Positions 49,405 through 57,252 of a stretch of 64,000 nt of DNA are shown here, piece after piece. The stretch covers positions 1,116,001-1,180,000 of the forward strand of contig NZ_JAFIBM010000001.1 of NCBI RefSeq assembly GCF_017833035.1, written 5' to 3'. The DNA comes from Frigoribacterium sp. PvP032. GTDB lineage: Bacteria; Actinomycetota; Actinomycetes; Actinomycetales; Microbacteriaceae. The notes under the pieces were generated by a model. It was not told where the DNA came from, ran no database searches, and was given only the letters and a program-made list of their open reading frames with translations. The first letter of the stretch is position 1; each line of letters starts with the position of its first letter. The position numbers were made by a program, and so were the translations under genes.

Positions 49405-49414
49405 ATCTTAGGAT
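49405..49414. promoter_or_regulatory. Overlapping divergent -10 boxes (CDF and proC)
   Basis: Plus strand TAGGAT (49409-49414) ends 6 nt before the proC ATG; minus strand TAAGAT (49405-49410) serves the CDF gene with a leader of about 20 nt. They share two bases, so they cannot be used at once. Confidence 0.6.
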
Positions 49415-49420
49415 GGCCCG

Positions 49421-50272
49421 ATGGTCACGACTCTCCCCGCCACCGCACTTCTCGGAGCCGGCTCGATGGGCGGCGCCGTCCTCGCGGGCCTGCTCGGCCC
49501 CGACGTCGTCGTCGAGGGAGGCATCCGGGTCACGAACCGCACCGAGGCCAAGGCGGGTCCGCTCCGTCAGTCGGGCGTCACGTCCCTGGCCACCGAGACC
49601 GACCGCGACGCCAACGCGGCTGCGGTGCGGGGCGCCCGCCTGGTGCTGATCGGCGTCAAGCCGCACATGGTCGTCGACCTGCTGACCGAGATCGCACCGG
49701 CGCTCGAGCCCGACGCCGTCGTCGTCAGCCTCGCCGCGGGCGTCACGACGGCCACGATGGAGGCAGCGGTGCCCTCGTCCGTCGCCGTCGTCCGCTCGAT
49801 GCCCAACACGCCCTCGCACGTCGGCCTCGGCGTCACCGGCCTGAGCGCCGGCTCGCGCTCGTCCGACGACGACCTCGCGCTCGCCCGCCGCCTCTTCGAG
49901 GTGGTCGGCGACGTGGTCGTCGTGCCCGAGTCGCAGATCGACGCCCTCAGCACCATCTCGGGCTCAGGGCCCGCCTACGTCTACCTGCTGGTCGAGGCCC
50001 TGCAGGAGGCGGCTGTCGGCCTGGGCTTCACGCCCGCCCAGGCGGCCACGATGGTCCAGGGCACCTTCCGCGGAGCCAGCGAGCTGCTCGCCACGAGCGA
50101 TCTGACCCCGGCCGAGGAGGCGCCCGCCGAGCTCCGCAGGCGCGTCACCAGCCCCGGCGGCACGACCGAGCGGGCCGTCGCCGTGCTCGAGCAGGGCGGC
50201 CTGGCCGACCTCTTCGGCCGCGCCGCGCAGGCCGCCCTCGCCCGCAACCGCGAGATCGCCGAGGGCCGCTGA
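49421..50272 (+). CDS. proC: Pyrroline-5-carboxylate reductase
   Basis: 283 aa. N-terminal Rossmann LLGAGSMGGAVLAGLL, LVLIGVKPHMV, VVRSMPNTPSHVG and the C-terminal ISGSGPAYVYLLVEALQEAAVGLGF and RRRVTSPGGTTERAVAVLE are all ProC signatures. It makes proline from P5C with NADPH. ATG directly after a leaderless -10 box. Confidence 0.93.
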   Translation: MVTTLPATALLGAGSMGGAVLAGLLGPDVVVEGGIRVTNRTEAKAGPLRQSGVTSLATETDRDANAAAVRGARLVLIGVKPHMVVDLLTEIAPALEPDAVVVSLAAGVTTATMEAAVPSSVAVVRSMPNTPSHVGLGVTGLSAGSRSSDDDLALARRLFEVVGDVVVVPESQIDALSTISGSGPAYVYLLVEALQEAAVGLGFTPAQAATMVQGTFRGASELLATSDLTPAEEAPAELRRRVTSPGGTTERAVAVLEQGGLADLFGRAAQAALARNREIAEGR

Positions 50273-50283
50273 GGCCCGCTGCC

Positions 50284-50333
50284 GGCCGCTGCCTGCCGCC
50301 GGGCCGCTGCCTGCCGCCGAGTCCTGCTGCTGC
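50284..50333. repeat. 18-bp tandem duplication and CTG run
   Basis: GGCCGCTGCCTGCCGCCG at 50284-50301 and 50302-50319 exactly repeated, followed by a CTG triplet run, just after the proC stop. Confidence 0.85.
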
Positions 50334-50353
50334 TGCTGCCGCGTCCGCGGGCG

Positions 50354-51025
50354 TCAGCCCTCGAGCGCCGCGAACTTCTCGATGGTGCGGCTGTCGCCCG
50401 ACACGATGATGAGGTCGTGGTTGCTGATGACCGTCTCGGGCGTCGCCTCCTTGAAGGCGCCTCCCGGGCTCTTGACGCCGACGACCGTCACGCCGTACTT
50501 GGTGCGGATGTTCGAGGCGGCCAAGGAGGCGCCCCGCACCGGCTTCGGCGGGTACATCTTGACGATCGCGAAGGCGTCGTCGAACTCGATGTAGTCGAGC
50601 ATGCGGCCCGAGACGAGGTGCGCGACGCGCTCGCCGGCCTCGCGCTCGGGGTAGATGACGTGGTTCGCGCCGATGCGGGCGAGGATCTTGCCGTGCGACT
50701 GGCTGATCGCCTTCGCCCAGATCTGCGGCACCTTGAGGTCGACGAGGTTCGCGGTGATGAGCACGCTCGCCTCGATCGACGAGCCGACGGCGACGACCGC
50801 GATCGAGAAGTCCTGGGCGCCGATCTGCTTCAGCGCGTCGATGCTGCGCGCGTCGGCCTGCACGGCGTGCGTGACGCGGTCGGCCCACTTCTGCACGAGC
50901 CCGGCGTCGGTGTCGACGGCGAGCACGTCACGGTCCTGTCGCTCGAGCTGGCCTGCGGTCGCGGCGCCGAAGCGGCCGAGGCCGATGACGAGCACCGGCG
51001 CGTCGTGCTTGATCTTGTCAACCAA
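50354..51025 (-). CDS. ktrA: Potassium uptake regulatory subunit (TrkA/KtrA)
   Basis: 223 aa. An RCK_N NAD(H)/nucleotide domain (VLVIGLGRFGAATAGQLE, GxGxxG, about 11-130) and an RCK_C domain (about 140-220). It gates the TrkH/KtrB channel. TTG at 51025 is taken as start, overlapping the end of ktrB by 8 nt; GAGGAG lies 10 nt before it. Paired with the channel in one operon. Confidence 0.87.
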   Translation of the reverse strand: MVDKIKHDAPVLVIGLGRFGAATAGQLERQDRDVLAVDTDAGLVQKWADRVTHAVQADARSIDALKQIGAQDFSIAVVAVGSSIEASVLITANLVDLKVPQIWAKAISQSHGKILARIGANHVIYPEREAGERVAHLVSGRMLDYIEFDDAFAIVKMYPPKPVRGASLAASNIRTKYGVTVVGVKSPGGAFKEATPETVISNHDLIIVSGDSRTIEKFAALEG

Positions 51026-52475
51026 CGATCGGTCGCTCCTCGGCTCTCGTGAACAGCTGGCGTCGCTGGCTGGCGGCCAGGGCGACGGAGAGCGTCACTG
51101 TACCAACGCGGCCCATCCACATGGTGACCGCCAGGATGTACTTCGCCGAGTCGGGCAGCCGGTCGGTGAGCCCCGTGCTGAGGCCTGAGGTCGCGAAGGC
51201 CGAGATGCACTCGAAGAGCACGTGGTCGAGCGGCTCCTTCGTGATGTGCATGATCAGGATGCTCGAGACGGCCACGATCGTCGCACCCCAGAGCACCACG
51301 CTGACCGCGAGGCGCAGCACGTCGCTGGGGATGCGGCGGCCGAACGCCTCCATCGAGCGCTGGCCGCGAGCCTCGGCGAAGGCGGCCAGGAACAGCACGG
51401 CCAGGGTCGTGACCTTGATGCCGCCCGCCGTCGAGGCCGAGCCGCCGCCGATGAACATGAGCATGTCGGTGACGAGCAGGGAGGAGCCGTTGAGGTCGGA
51501 GATCTGGATCGTCGAGAAGCCGCCCGACCTCGTCATCATGCTGAGGAACAGCGACTGGAAGACCGTGGGCCCTGCCTCGATGTCGCCGAACGTCTTCGGG
51601 TTGTCGAACTCGAGCACGATGTACAGGGCGGTGCCGACGACGATGAGGATCGCCGTCGTCAGGAGCGTGAGCTTGACGTGCACCGACCAGCGGCGGGGGT
51701 TCCGCGGGTTGCGGGCGAGCGCGTAGATCACGGGGAACCCGATGCTGCCGAGGAACACCCCGACCATGATCAGGCTGAGGAACCAGTAGTCGCTCTCGAA
51801 CGCGGCCAGCCCGTCGGCGTTCGGGGTGAAGCCCGTGTTCGTGAAGGCCATCGCCGAGTAGTAGAAGCTGTCGAGCACGGCGTCGCCGAGGGCGATCCCG
51901 TCGATGACCATCCGCGGGATCATCAGCAGCGCGATGACGAGCTGGATCACGAACGAGCTGAGGGCGACCGTGGTCAGCAGGCCGCCGATCTCGCCGAGGC
52001 GCACCGCCTGCCCCTCGGGCACGGGGCCCGCGTGGGCGCGGAGGGGGTTGCTGTCGCCCGCCGCCATCAACCGGGCCCGCAGTCCGAGCTTGCGCGAGAC
52101 GACGAGGCCCATGATCGACGCGAGGGTCAGCACCCCGATGGCGCCGATCTGCACGCCGACGAAGATCACGACGTGGCCGAAGAGCGACCAGTGCGTCGCC
52201 ATGTCGACCGTCGCGAGGCCCGTGACGCAGATGACGGACACCGCCGTGAAGAGGGAGTCGGCGAGCGGGGTGACCGTGCGCTCCGCGGAGGCGACGGGCA
52301 ACGAGAAGAGCACCGTGAAGACGAGGATCAACCCGGTGAAGATCAAGATGGCGAAGCGCGCCGGCGACTTGCGGCCGATGTCGTCGACCCAGTCGGAGAG
52401 ACGGTGGAAGACGCTCCGAGGGCCGGGGGAGGGTCCGCGCCGCGGCGCGACGGAGGCGCGCGTCACAGCCGTCAT
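51018..52475 (-). CDS. ktrB: Potassium transporter subunit (TrkH/KtrB)
   Basis: 485 aa with four M1-P-M2 repeats. Selectivity-filter-like loops are seen: VICVTGLATVD, AMAFTNTGFTPN, MTRSGGFSTI and ISAFATSGLSTGL. The gate segment GGGSASTAGGIKV in the third repeat is typical. It imports K+ (with Na+ or H+). Starts MTAVTRASV at 52475; the promoter region is shared with a divergent ArsR gene 34 nt away. Confidence 0.9.
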   Translation of the reverse strand: MTAVTRASVAPRRGPSPGPRSVFHRLSDWVDDIGRKSPARFAILIFTGLILVFTVLFSLPVASAERTVTPLADSLFTAVSVICVTGLATVDMATHWSLFGHVVIFVGVQIGAIGVLTLASIMGLVVSRKLGLRARLMAAGDSNPLRAHAGPVPEGQAVRLGEIGGLLTTVALSSFVIQLVIALLMIPRMVIDGIALGDAVLDSFYYSAMAFTNTGFTPNADGLAAFESDYWFLSLIMVGVFLGSIGFPVIYALARNPRNPRRWSVHVKLTLLTTAILIVVGTALYIVLEFDNPKTFGDIEAGPTVFQSLFLSMMTRSGGFSTIQISDLNGSSLLVTDMLMFIGGGSASTAGGIKVTTLAVLFLAAFAEARGQRSMEAFGRRIPSDVLRLAVSVVLWGATIVAVSSILIMHITKEPLDHVLFECISAFATSGLSTGLTDRLPDSAKYILAVTMWMGRVGTVTLSVALAASQRRQLFTRAEERPIVG

Positions 52476-52497
52476 GGTACATCCGGCCCGTCGTCGT

Positions 52498-52509
52498 TAC
52501 TGTGGCTGC
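52498..52509 (+). promoter_or_regulatory. Leaderless -10 box of arsR-like gene
   Basis: TACTGT (52498-52503) ends 6 nt before the ATG at 52510. Confidence 0.55.
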
Positions 52510-53028
52510 ATGCCCGACATCTTCGCCGTGATCGCCGACGGCACGCGCCGGGACATCCTCACCGTCCTGCTCGACGCCCACGTCTCTGCCGACTCGCGGA
52601 CCGGTGACGTCAGCGTCGGCGAGATGGTGTCGGCGCTCGGGCTGAGCCAGCCGACCGTCTCGAAGCACCTCCGAGTCCTCCGCGACTCGGGGCTCGTGCA
52701 CGTGCGCGAAGACGGTCAGCACCGCTACTACGGCATCGAGACCGGCCCGCTCGAGGCGGTCGACGACTGGCTCGTGCCTTTCCTCGGGGCCGACCTCGGC
52801 GACGGCCTCGACGCTGCCTCCGGGGCGTTCGCCGCCTGGGCGGGCGCCAGCGTGCCGGCGCCCATCCGTCGGGCCGCCGAGTCGCTGCCCGACGCGACCG
52901 ACGTGGCGAGCGGGCTGGGACGGGCCGTGGCCGACGCGCAGCACCGTGCCTCCTCGGCTCTGCACGACGCCCAGAGCGCCCTCGACGAGCGCGTGATCGA
53001 CCCGGTGCGCAAGCGGCTCGGGCGCTGA
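52510..53028 (+). CDS. ArsR family transcriptional regulator
   Basis: 172 aa. FAVIADGTRRDILTVLL starts the winged helix and VSVGEMVSALGLSQPTVSKHLRVLRDSGLVHVREDGQHRYYGIET contains the recognition helix and wing. No Cys metal site is present in the HTH, so it is not a classical arsenic sensor. The C-terminal 80 residues are amphipathic helices (AHRASSALHDAQSALDERV) of unknown role. Divergent from ktrB; could regulate it. Confidence 0.85.
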   Translation: MPDIFAVIADGTRRDILTVLLDAHVSADSRTGDVSVGEMVSALGLSQPTVSKHLRVLRDSGLVHVREDGQHRYYGIETGPLEAVDDWLVPFLGADLGDGLDAASGAFAAWAGASVPAPIRRAAESLPDATDVASGLGRAVADAQHRASSALHDAQSALDERVIDPVRKRLGR

Positions 53029-53195
53029 TCCCTCCACCTCTGCCACCAGGGTCGCCCCTGTCCACAGGTGGTCCTCGCGACCGTTGCACCCACGGCACGC
53101 GCGCCCCTAGAGTGACCACGAGTCACAGGAGCACCTCCTGCCGCTCCAGTCCCGGCGTCGACGTCGGGCCTTCCCCACCAGCGCCAGGAGGCGAC

Positions 53196-53390
53196 GTGAC
53201 CCACGATCTCTCGGACGTGAGGTTCCTCACCGTGGCCGAGGTGGCCGGCATGATGCGCGTCTCGAAGATGACCGTGTACCGGATGGTGCACTCGGGCGAG
53301 CTCCCCGCGATCCGGTTCGGCCGGTCGTTCCGCGTGCCCGAGTCTGCCGTCGCCGCCGTCCTGCAGAACGGCGTCGCCGACGTCGGCTGA
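53196..53390 (+). CDS. Excisionase-type helix-turn-helix protein
   Basis: 64 aa. RFLTVAEVAGMMRVSKMTVYRMVHSGELPAIRFGRSFRVPESAVAAVL is a MerR/excisionase-like HTH close to the mycobacterial Rv0500A type that lies next to the bS22 gene, as here. AGGAGG is 4 nt before the GTG at 53196. Probably a small DNA-binding regulator; no sign of a mobile element around it. Confidence 0.85.
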   Translation: MTHDLSDVRFLTVAEVAGMMRVSKMTVYRMVHSGELPAIRFGRSFRVPESAVAAVLQNGVADVG

Positions 53391-53398
53391 CCCCGTTT

Positions 53399-53427
53399 TC
53401 GACAATCACGGGTCGCCCTAGTACACT
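53399..53427 (+). promoter_or_regulatory. Promoter of bS22 gene
   Basis: TCGACA (53399-53404), 17-bp spacer, TACACT (53422-53427); leader about 65 nt with GAGG before the ATG. Confidence 0.7.
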
Positions 53428-53497
53428 GACCCGAGGCATTTTTCCGCGGTTCTGTTTCGGACCCGGTCGTCCGATCCATGAATCAGTGAGGTCCTCT

Positions 53498-53596
53498 ATG
53501 GGTTCTGTCATCAAGAAGCGTCGCAAGCGCATGGCGAAGAAGAAGCACCGCAAGCTGCTTCGCAAGACTCGTCACCAGCGTCGCAACAAGAAGTAG
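53498..53596 (+). CDS. 30S ribosomal protein bS22 (32 aa)
   Basis: A 32-residue gene: starts MGSVIKKRRKRMAKKKHRK and ends HQRRNKK. More than half of the residues are Lys or Arg, and the sequence matches the actinobacterial AURKAIP1/COX24-domain protein, found in mycobacterial ribosomes as bS22. GAGG precedes the ATG; a strong promoter and a terminator flank it, as expected for a highly expressed gene. Confidence 0.92.
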   Translation: MGSVIKKRRKRMAKKKHRKLLRKTRHQRRNKK

Positions 53597-53605
53597 AAGT
53601 TGCGT

Positions 53606-53644
53606 GAGATGTGCCCTCGGCCGTTCCGGTCGGGGGCACATCTC
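53606..53644 (+). terminator. Terminator after bS22 gene
   Basis: GAGATGTGCCC...GGGCACATCTC stem (about 18 bp, with wobble pairs in the upper part) followed by TTTG, 9 nt past the stop. Confidence 0.75.
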
Positions 53645-53737
53645 TTTGCCCGCCGTCCGCCCTCGCGCGACCTGTTCCCGTCGCTCCTCAGGCGCGCGCA
53701 GCCCGCAACTTGAGAGTCATCCGTCCCCTGGGCACCG

Positions 53738-53775
53738 CAGATCCGGGGCGGATGTGCCCCTGCCGAGCGGATCTG
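53738..53775. other. Nested inverted repeat in gap
   Basis: CAGATCCG (53738-53745) and CGGATCTG (53768-53775) enclose GGGGC...GCCCC. No protein gene is seen between 53597 and 53884; this may be a second terminator or a leader structure. Confidence 0.5.
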
Positions 53776-53871
53776 TCTCGGCTTGGGCGACCCAGCAGCG
53801 CCTGACCTGGCCCCGGCACCCACCGCGCAGGAGGCGGCGGCGCGACCCAGCACCTCCTCCGACCGCCGCGC

Positions 53872-53884
53872 TAGGGTCGAGGGC
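53872..53884 (+). promoter_or_regulatory. Leaderless -10 box of glutaredoxin-like gene
   Basis: TAGGGT (53872-53877) ends 7 nt before the GTG. Confidence 0.55.
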
Positions 53885-54151
53885 GTGCCCGTTCCCCGCA
53901 TCTCCCTGCTGACGAAGCCCGGCTGCCACCTCTGCGACGAGGCGCGCACCGCCCTCGACGCCGTCCTGGTCGAGCCAGAGTTCGCGGCGGCCGACCTCGC
54001 CTACGTCGAGACGGACATCCTCGGCGACGACGCCCTGCGCGCCGAGTACGCGGAGGAGATCCCGGTCGTCCTGCTCGACGACCGCGTGCACACCATCTGG
54101 CGCGTCGAGCCCGACCGCCTCCGCACCGCCCTCCGGAAGGCCCTCGCATGA
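53885..54151 (+). CDS. Glutaredoxin family protein
   Basis: 88 aa. ISLLTKPGCHLCDEARTALDAVL has a CHLC active site (Cys14, Cys17), and IPVVLLDDRVHTIWRVEPDRL the cis-Pro strand. This is the DUF836-type glutaredoxin-like group. The GTG at 53885 is chosen for the -10 box in front and because the fold begins immediately. The stop overlaps the next ATG by 4 nt. Confidence 0.85.
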   Translation: MPVPRISLLTKPGCHLCDEARTALDAVLVEPEFAAADLAYVETDILGDDALRAEYAEEIPVVLLDDRVHTIWRVEPDRLRTALRKALA

Positions 54152-54450
54152 CCGTCAAGCACATTGTCATCTGGAACCTCGTCGCGACCGACGACGCGTC
54201 GCGCCAGCACGCTGCCGCACGCATCGACGAGCTGCTGACCGGCCTGGTCGGCACCGTCGAGTCGATCCGGTCGCTCGAGGTCGTGCGCAACGTCGCCTAC
54301 CCCGAGACGAACGGCGACGTCGCGGTCGTCGCCGAGTTCGACGACGCCGCCGGCCTCGACGCGTACATCGTGCACCCGGCCCACCAGGAGGCGGCGGCCG
54401 AGATCCGCACGCTCGTCACCGGCCGCGGCGCCATCGACTACGAAGCCTGA
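54148..54450 (+). CDS. Dabb (stress-responsive A/B barrel) family protein
   Basis: 100 aa. VKHIVIWNLVATDDASR, SLEVVRNVAYPETNGDVAVVAEFDDAAGLDAYIVHPAHQEAAAEI matches the dimeric ferredoxin-like Dabb domain (conserved VHPAHQE). Exact activity is unknown; relatives act on polyketides or in stress. Coupled to the glutaredoxin gene through ATGA. Confidence 0.85.
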   Translation: MTVKHIVIWNLVATDDASRQHAAARIDELLTGLVGTVESIRSLEVVRNVAYPETNGDVAVVAEFDDAAGLDAYIVHPAHQEAAAEIRTLVTGRGAIDYEA

Positions 54451-54495
54451 CGCCCAGCGCGAGTAGGTCCGTGACTCAGGACGACCGCCTCCCGC

Positions 54496-54565
54496 GTTCC
54501 TGATCGGTGCACGGATCAGGAACACGAGTCCTCTCCCCGCAGGGATCAGGCAACAAGTTCCTGAA
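54496..54565. repeat. Cluster of TTCCTGATC inverted repeats between convergent genes
   Basis: GTTCCTGATC (54496-54505) and GATCAGGAAC (54514-54523) form a 10-bp hairpin; GATCAGG and TTCCTGA recur near 54545-54565. Likely bidirectional terminator between the Dabb gene and aspS. Confidence 0.65.
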
Positions 54566-54577
54566 TGAGGAGGAGAG

Positions 54578-55912
54578 CTACGGCGTGAGACGCGTCGGCC
54601 CGCGGAACAGGAACGTCACCTCGCGCAGGTTCGGCTGGTGCAGCATGAGCATCAGCACGCGGGCCAGGCCCATGCCGAAGCCGCCGTGCGAGGGCGCCCC
54701 GTAGCGGAAGAAGTCGAGGTAGCCGCCGAGCTCCTCCGGCTTCATGCCCTTCTCGCGGATCTGGGCCTCGAGCACGTCGACGCGGTGCTCGCGCTGGGCG
54801 CCGGTGGTGATCTCGGTGCCGTTGTAGATCAGGTCGTAGCTCTTGGTGAGCTGGGGGTCGTCGTCGTGGCGCATGTGGTAGAACGGCCGGATCGAGGCGT
54901 CGTAGTCGGTCAGGAACACGAAGTCGTGGTCGTGCGTCTCCTTGACCCAGGCCGCGATCTGTCGCTCGCCCTCGGGGTCCATGTCGGCGTCGGCACGGGG
55001 CACGACGTAGCCGCGGTCGGCGACGATCTGCTTGGCCTCGGCGAGGGGGATGCGGGGGAACGGCGTCGTCGGGACGGTCAGGTCGACGTCGAAGAGCTCC
55101 TTGATCTCCGTGCCGTGCTTCTCGACGACCGCCGTGAAGGCGGCGACGAGCAGTTCCTCCTGCATCTGCATGACGTCCTCGTGGCTGTCGACGTAGCTGA
55201 TCTCGGCGTCGACGCTCGTGTACTCCGTCGCGTGGCGCGAGGTGAACGACGGGTCGGCGCGGAACACGGGGGCGATCTCGAAGATCTTGCCGAAGCCGGC
55301 CGACTGCGCCATCTGCTTGAAGAACTGCGGGCTCTGCGCCAGGAACGCGCTGCCCTCGAAGTACTCGACCTTGAAGAGCTCGGCGTTCGACTCGCTCGCC
55401 GACGCCATGATCTTGGGGGTGTGCACCTCGATGTAGCCGCGCTCGACCCAGTAGGTGCGCATGGCGTGCTCGAAGGTGGTCTGGACACGGAAGATCAGCG
55501 CGTTGCGGGGGACGCGCAGGTCGAGGAACCGCCAGTCCATCCGCTTGTCGATGCCGCTGTCGGCGGCGATCGGGGTCTCGGGGTCGGCGAGGCTGTCGAC
55601 GGCGAGCCCGTCGATCTTCACCTCGATGCCGCCGAGCTTCACGCGCTCGTCGTGCTTGAGCTGACCCGTGACCGTCACGAACGAGCCCTGCGAGAGGCCG
55701 GAGATCGCGTCGGCGATCTCGTCGGTCTCGCCTGCCTCGGCGAGCACGTCGGCGGCCGTGCGGGGACGGACGAGCTGGACGGCGCCGGACTCGTCGCGGA
55801 GGACGACGAACTGCACCTTCTTCTGGTCACGGACCGTGTCGACCCAACCGGACACCGTCACGGGGCCGTCGGGGAGGGGCGAGAGGTCGCTGATGAGGGT
55901 GCGTTCGATCAC
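54578..55912 (-). CDS. aspS: Aspartate--tRNA ligase, archaeal/non-discriminating type
   Basis: 444 aa, about 150 shorter than typical bacterial AspRS because the GAD insertion domain is missing. The OB-fold anticodon domain (VTVSGWVDTVRDQKKVQFVVLRD) comes first; catalytic motifs follow: motif 1 near VEVHTPKIMASASE, motif 2 FRADPSFTSRHATEYTSVDAEI, motif 3 GGFGMGLARVLMLML. Such enzymes often also charge tRNA-Asn. GTG start 8 nt after TAAACT (55921-55926). Confidence 0.92.
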   Translation of the reverse strand: MIERTLISDLSPLPDGPVTVSGWVDTVRDQKKVQFVVLRDESGAVQLVRPRTAADVLAEAGETDEIADAISGLSQGSFVTVTGQLKHDERVKLGGIEVKIDGLAVDSLADPETPIAADSGIDKRMDWRFLDLRVPRNALIFRVQTTFEHAMRTYWVERGYIEVHTPKIMASASESNAELFKVEYFEGSAFLAQSPQFFKQMAQSAGFGKIFEIAPVFRADPSFTSRHATEYTSVDAEISYVDSHEDVMQMQEELLVAAFTAVVEKHGTEIKELFDVDLTVPTTPFPRIPLAEAKQIVADRGYVVPRADADMDPEGERQIAAWVKETHDHDFVFLTDYDASIRPFYHMRHDDDPQLTKSYDLIYNGTEITTGAQREHRVDVLEAQIREKGMKPEELGGYLDFFRYGAPSHGGFGMGLARVLMLMLHQPNLREVTFLFRGPTRLTP

Positions 55913-55920
55913 GGGGCCAG

Positions 55921-55926
55921 AGTTTA
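55921..55926 (-). promoter_or_regulatory. Leaderless -10 box of aspS
   Basis: TAAACT on the minus strand, 8 nt from the GTG at 55912; divergent from the box at 55982. Confidence 0.55.
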
Positions 55927-55981
55927 CCGCGACGTCGAGCTTTCGGCCTCCCGTGAGGGAGGTGGGAGTGCAGGCCCGATC

Positions 55982-55994
55982 TAGACTGGTGGCC
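55982..55994 (+). promoter_or_regulatory. Leaderless -10 box heading the cytochrome c maturation run
   Basis: TAGACT (55982-55987) ends 7 nt before the ATG at 55995. Confidence 0.55.
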
Positions 55995-56642
55995 ATGCCC
56001 GCCCAGCAGATCCACCTCGTGCGCCACGGCGAGGTGCACAACCCCGACCACGTGCTCTACGGCCGACTCGAGGGCTTCGGGCTCAGCGAGCTCGGTCACC
56101 GGATGGCCGCCTCCTCGGCCGCGATGCTGCAGGCGCAGGGCGCCCCGGTGGCTGCTGTCGTCGCCAGCCCCCTGCAGCGCACCCGCGAGAGCGCCGCACC
56201 GTGGGCCGCCGCGTACGGTCTCGACGTGCAGGTCGACGAGCGCCTGATCGAGCCGACGAACAAGTACGAGGGCCGTCGCTCCGACTTCACCGTCGCCAAG
56301 CAGCTCGCGGTGCCGGCCGAGTGGCCGTGGATCGTCAACCCGCTCAAGCCGAGCTGGGGCGAGGCCTACGTCAGCATCGCCGCCCGCATGCTCGCGGCCG
56401 TCGACGAGGCCTGGTCGAGCGTCGACTCGGGCGACGTCGTCCTGGTCAGCCACCAGCTGCCGATCTGGATGGTGCACCGCAGCGTGACCGGTGCCCGTCT
56501 CTTCCACGACCCGCGTCGTCGTCGCTGCTCGCTGTCGAGCATCACCACCCTCGAGCGCCACGGCGGCCGGTTCGTCGAGGTCGGCTACCAAGATCCGGCT
56601 GCCGACCTGCTCGAGCGAGCCGTCGACCTCGGAGCCGTCTGA
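55995..56642 (+). CDS. Histidine phosphatase family protein
   Basis: 215 aa. IHLVRHGEVHNPDHVLYGRLEGFGLSELG (phospho-His), VASPLQRTRES, and VVLVSHQLPIWMVHRS (second His) form the branch-1 histidine-phosphatase set. This type regularly precedes the ResA/CcdA/ResB/CcsB genes in actinobacteria. Substrate unknown. Its TGA shares a base with the next ATG (TGATG), so it leads a coupled operon to 60996. Confidence 0.87.
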   Translation: MPAQQIHLVRHGEVHNPDHVLYGRLEGFGLSELGHRMAASSAAMLQAQGAPVAAVVASPLQRTRESAAPWAAAYGLDVQVDERLIEPTNKYEGRRSDFTVAKQLAVPAEWPWIVNPLKPSWGEAYVSIAARMLAAVDEAWSSVDSGDVVLVSHQLPIWMVHRSVTGARLFHDPRRRRCSLSSITTLERHGGRFVEVGYQDPAADLLERAVDLGAV

Positions 56643-57250
56643 TGCGCCGCGCCTCCTTCGCCGTGGGGGCCGTCGCGGCGGCCTCCGCACTCGCGCTGGT
56701 CCTCACCGGCTGCACCGCCCAGTCGGACCCCCTCGCCGAGCAGTACCGCGCCGGCGGCACCGAGAACTACATCAGCGGCGCCGGCACGGTCACCGAGCGT
56801 CCCATGTCCGAGCGCACCGATCCGGTCGAGTTCACCGGCACGACCGACGAGGGCGACGAGTTCTCGCGCGCAGACCACGACGGCGAGGTCGTCGTGCTCA
56901 ACTTCTGGTACGCCAGCTGCCCGCCCTGCCGCAAGGAGGCGCCCGACCTGCAGCAGCTCAGCGTCGACTTCGCCGACCAGGGTGTCCAGTTCGTCGGCGT
57001 GAACGTGCGCGACCAGGCCGACACGGCCCGCGCCTTCGCCGAGAAGTTCGACATCACCTACCCGTCGATCGTCGACACCAACGACGGCGCGGTCCAGCTC
57101 GCCCTCGCGGGCACCATCGCCCCGAACGCGGTGCCGACGACGATCGTCCTCGACAAGCAGGGTCGCATCGCGGCTCGGGTGCTCGGCGGCCTCGACGGCC
57201 CCAGCACGCTCAAGACCCTGATCAGCGACGCCGTCGCCGAGCAGGACTAG
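56642..57250 (+). CDS. Thioredoxin-like lipoprotein (ResA/TlpA type)
   Basis: 202 aa. Lipobox LTGC (Cys24), then a thioredoxin fold with VVLNFWYASCPPCRKEAPDLQ (active-site CPPC, Cys93 and Cys96) and VPTTIVLDKQGRI (cis-Pro). It keeps apocytochrome c haem-binding Cys reduced outside the membrane, receiving electrons from CcdA encoded next. TGATG coupling with the gene before. Confidence 0.9.
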   Translation: MRRASFAVGAVAAASALALVLTGCTAQSDPLAEQYRAGGTENYISGAGTVTERPMSERTDPVEFTGTTDEGDEFSRADHDGEVVVLNFWYASCPPCRKEAPDLQQLSVDFADQGVQFVGVNVRDQADTARAFAEKFDITYPSIVDTNDGAVQLALAGTIAPNAVPTTIVLDKQGRIAARVLGGLDGPSTLKTLISDAVAEQD

Positions 57251-57252
57251 AG

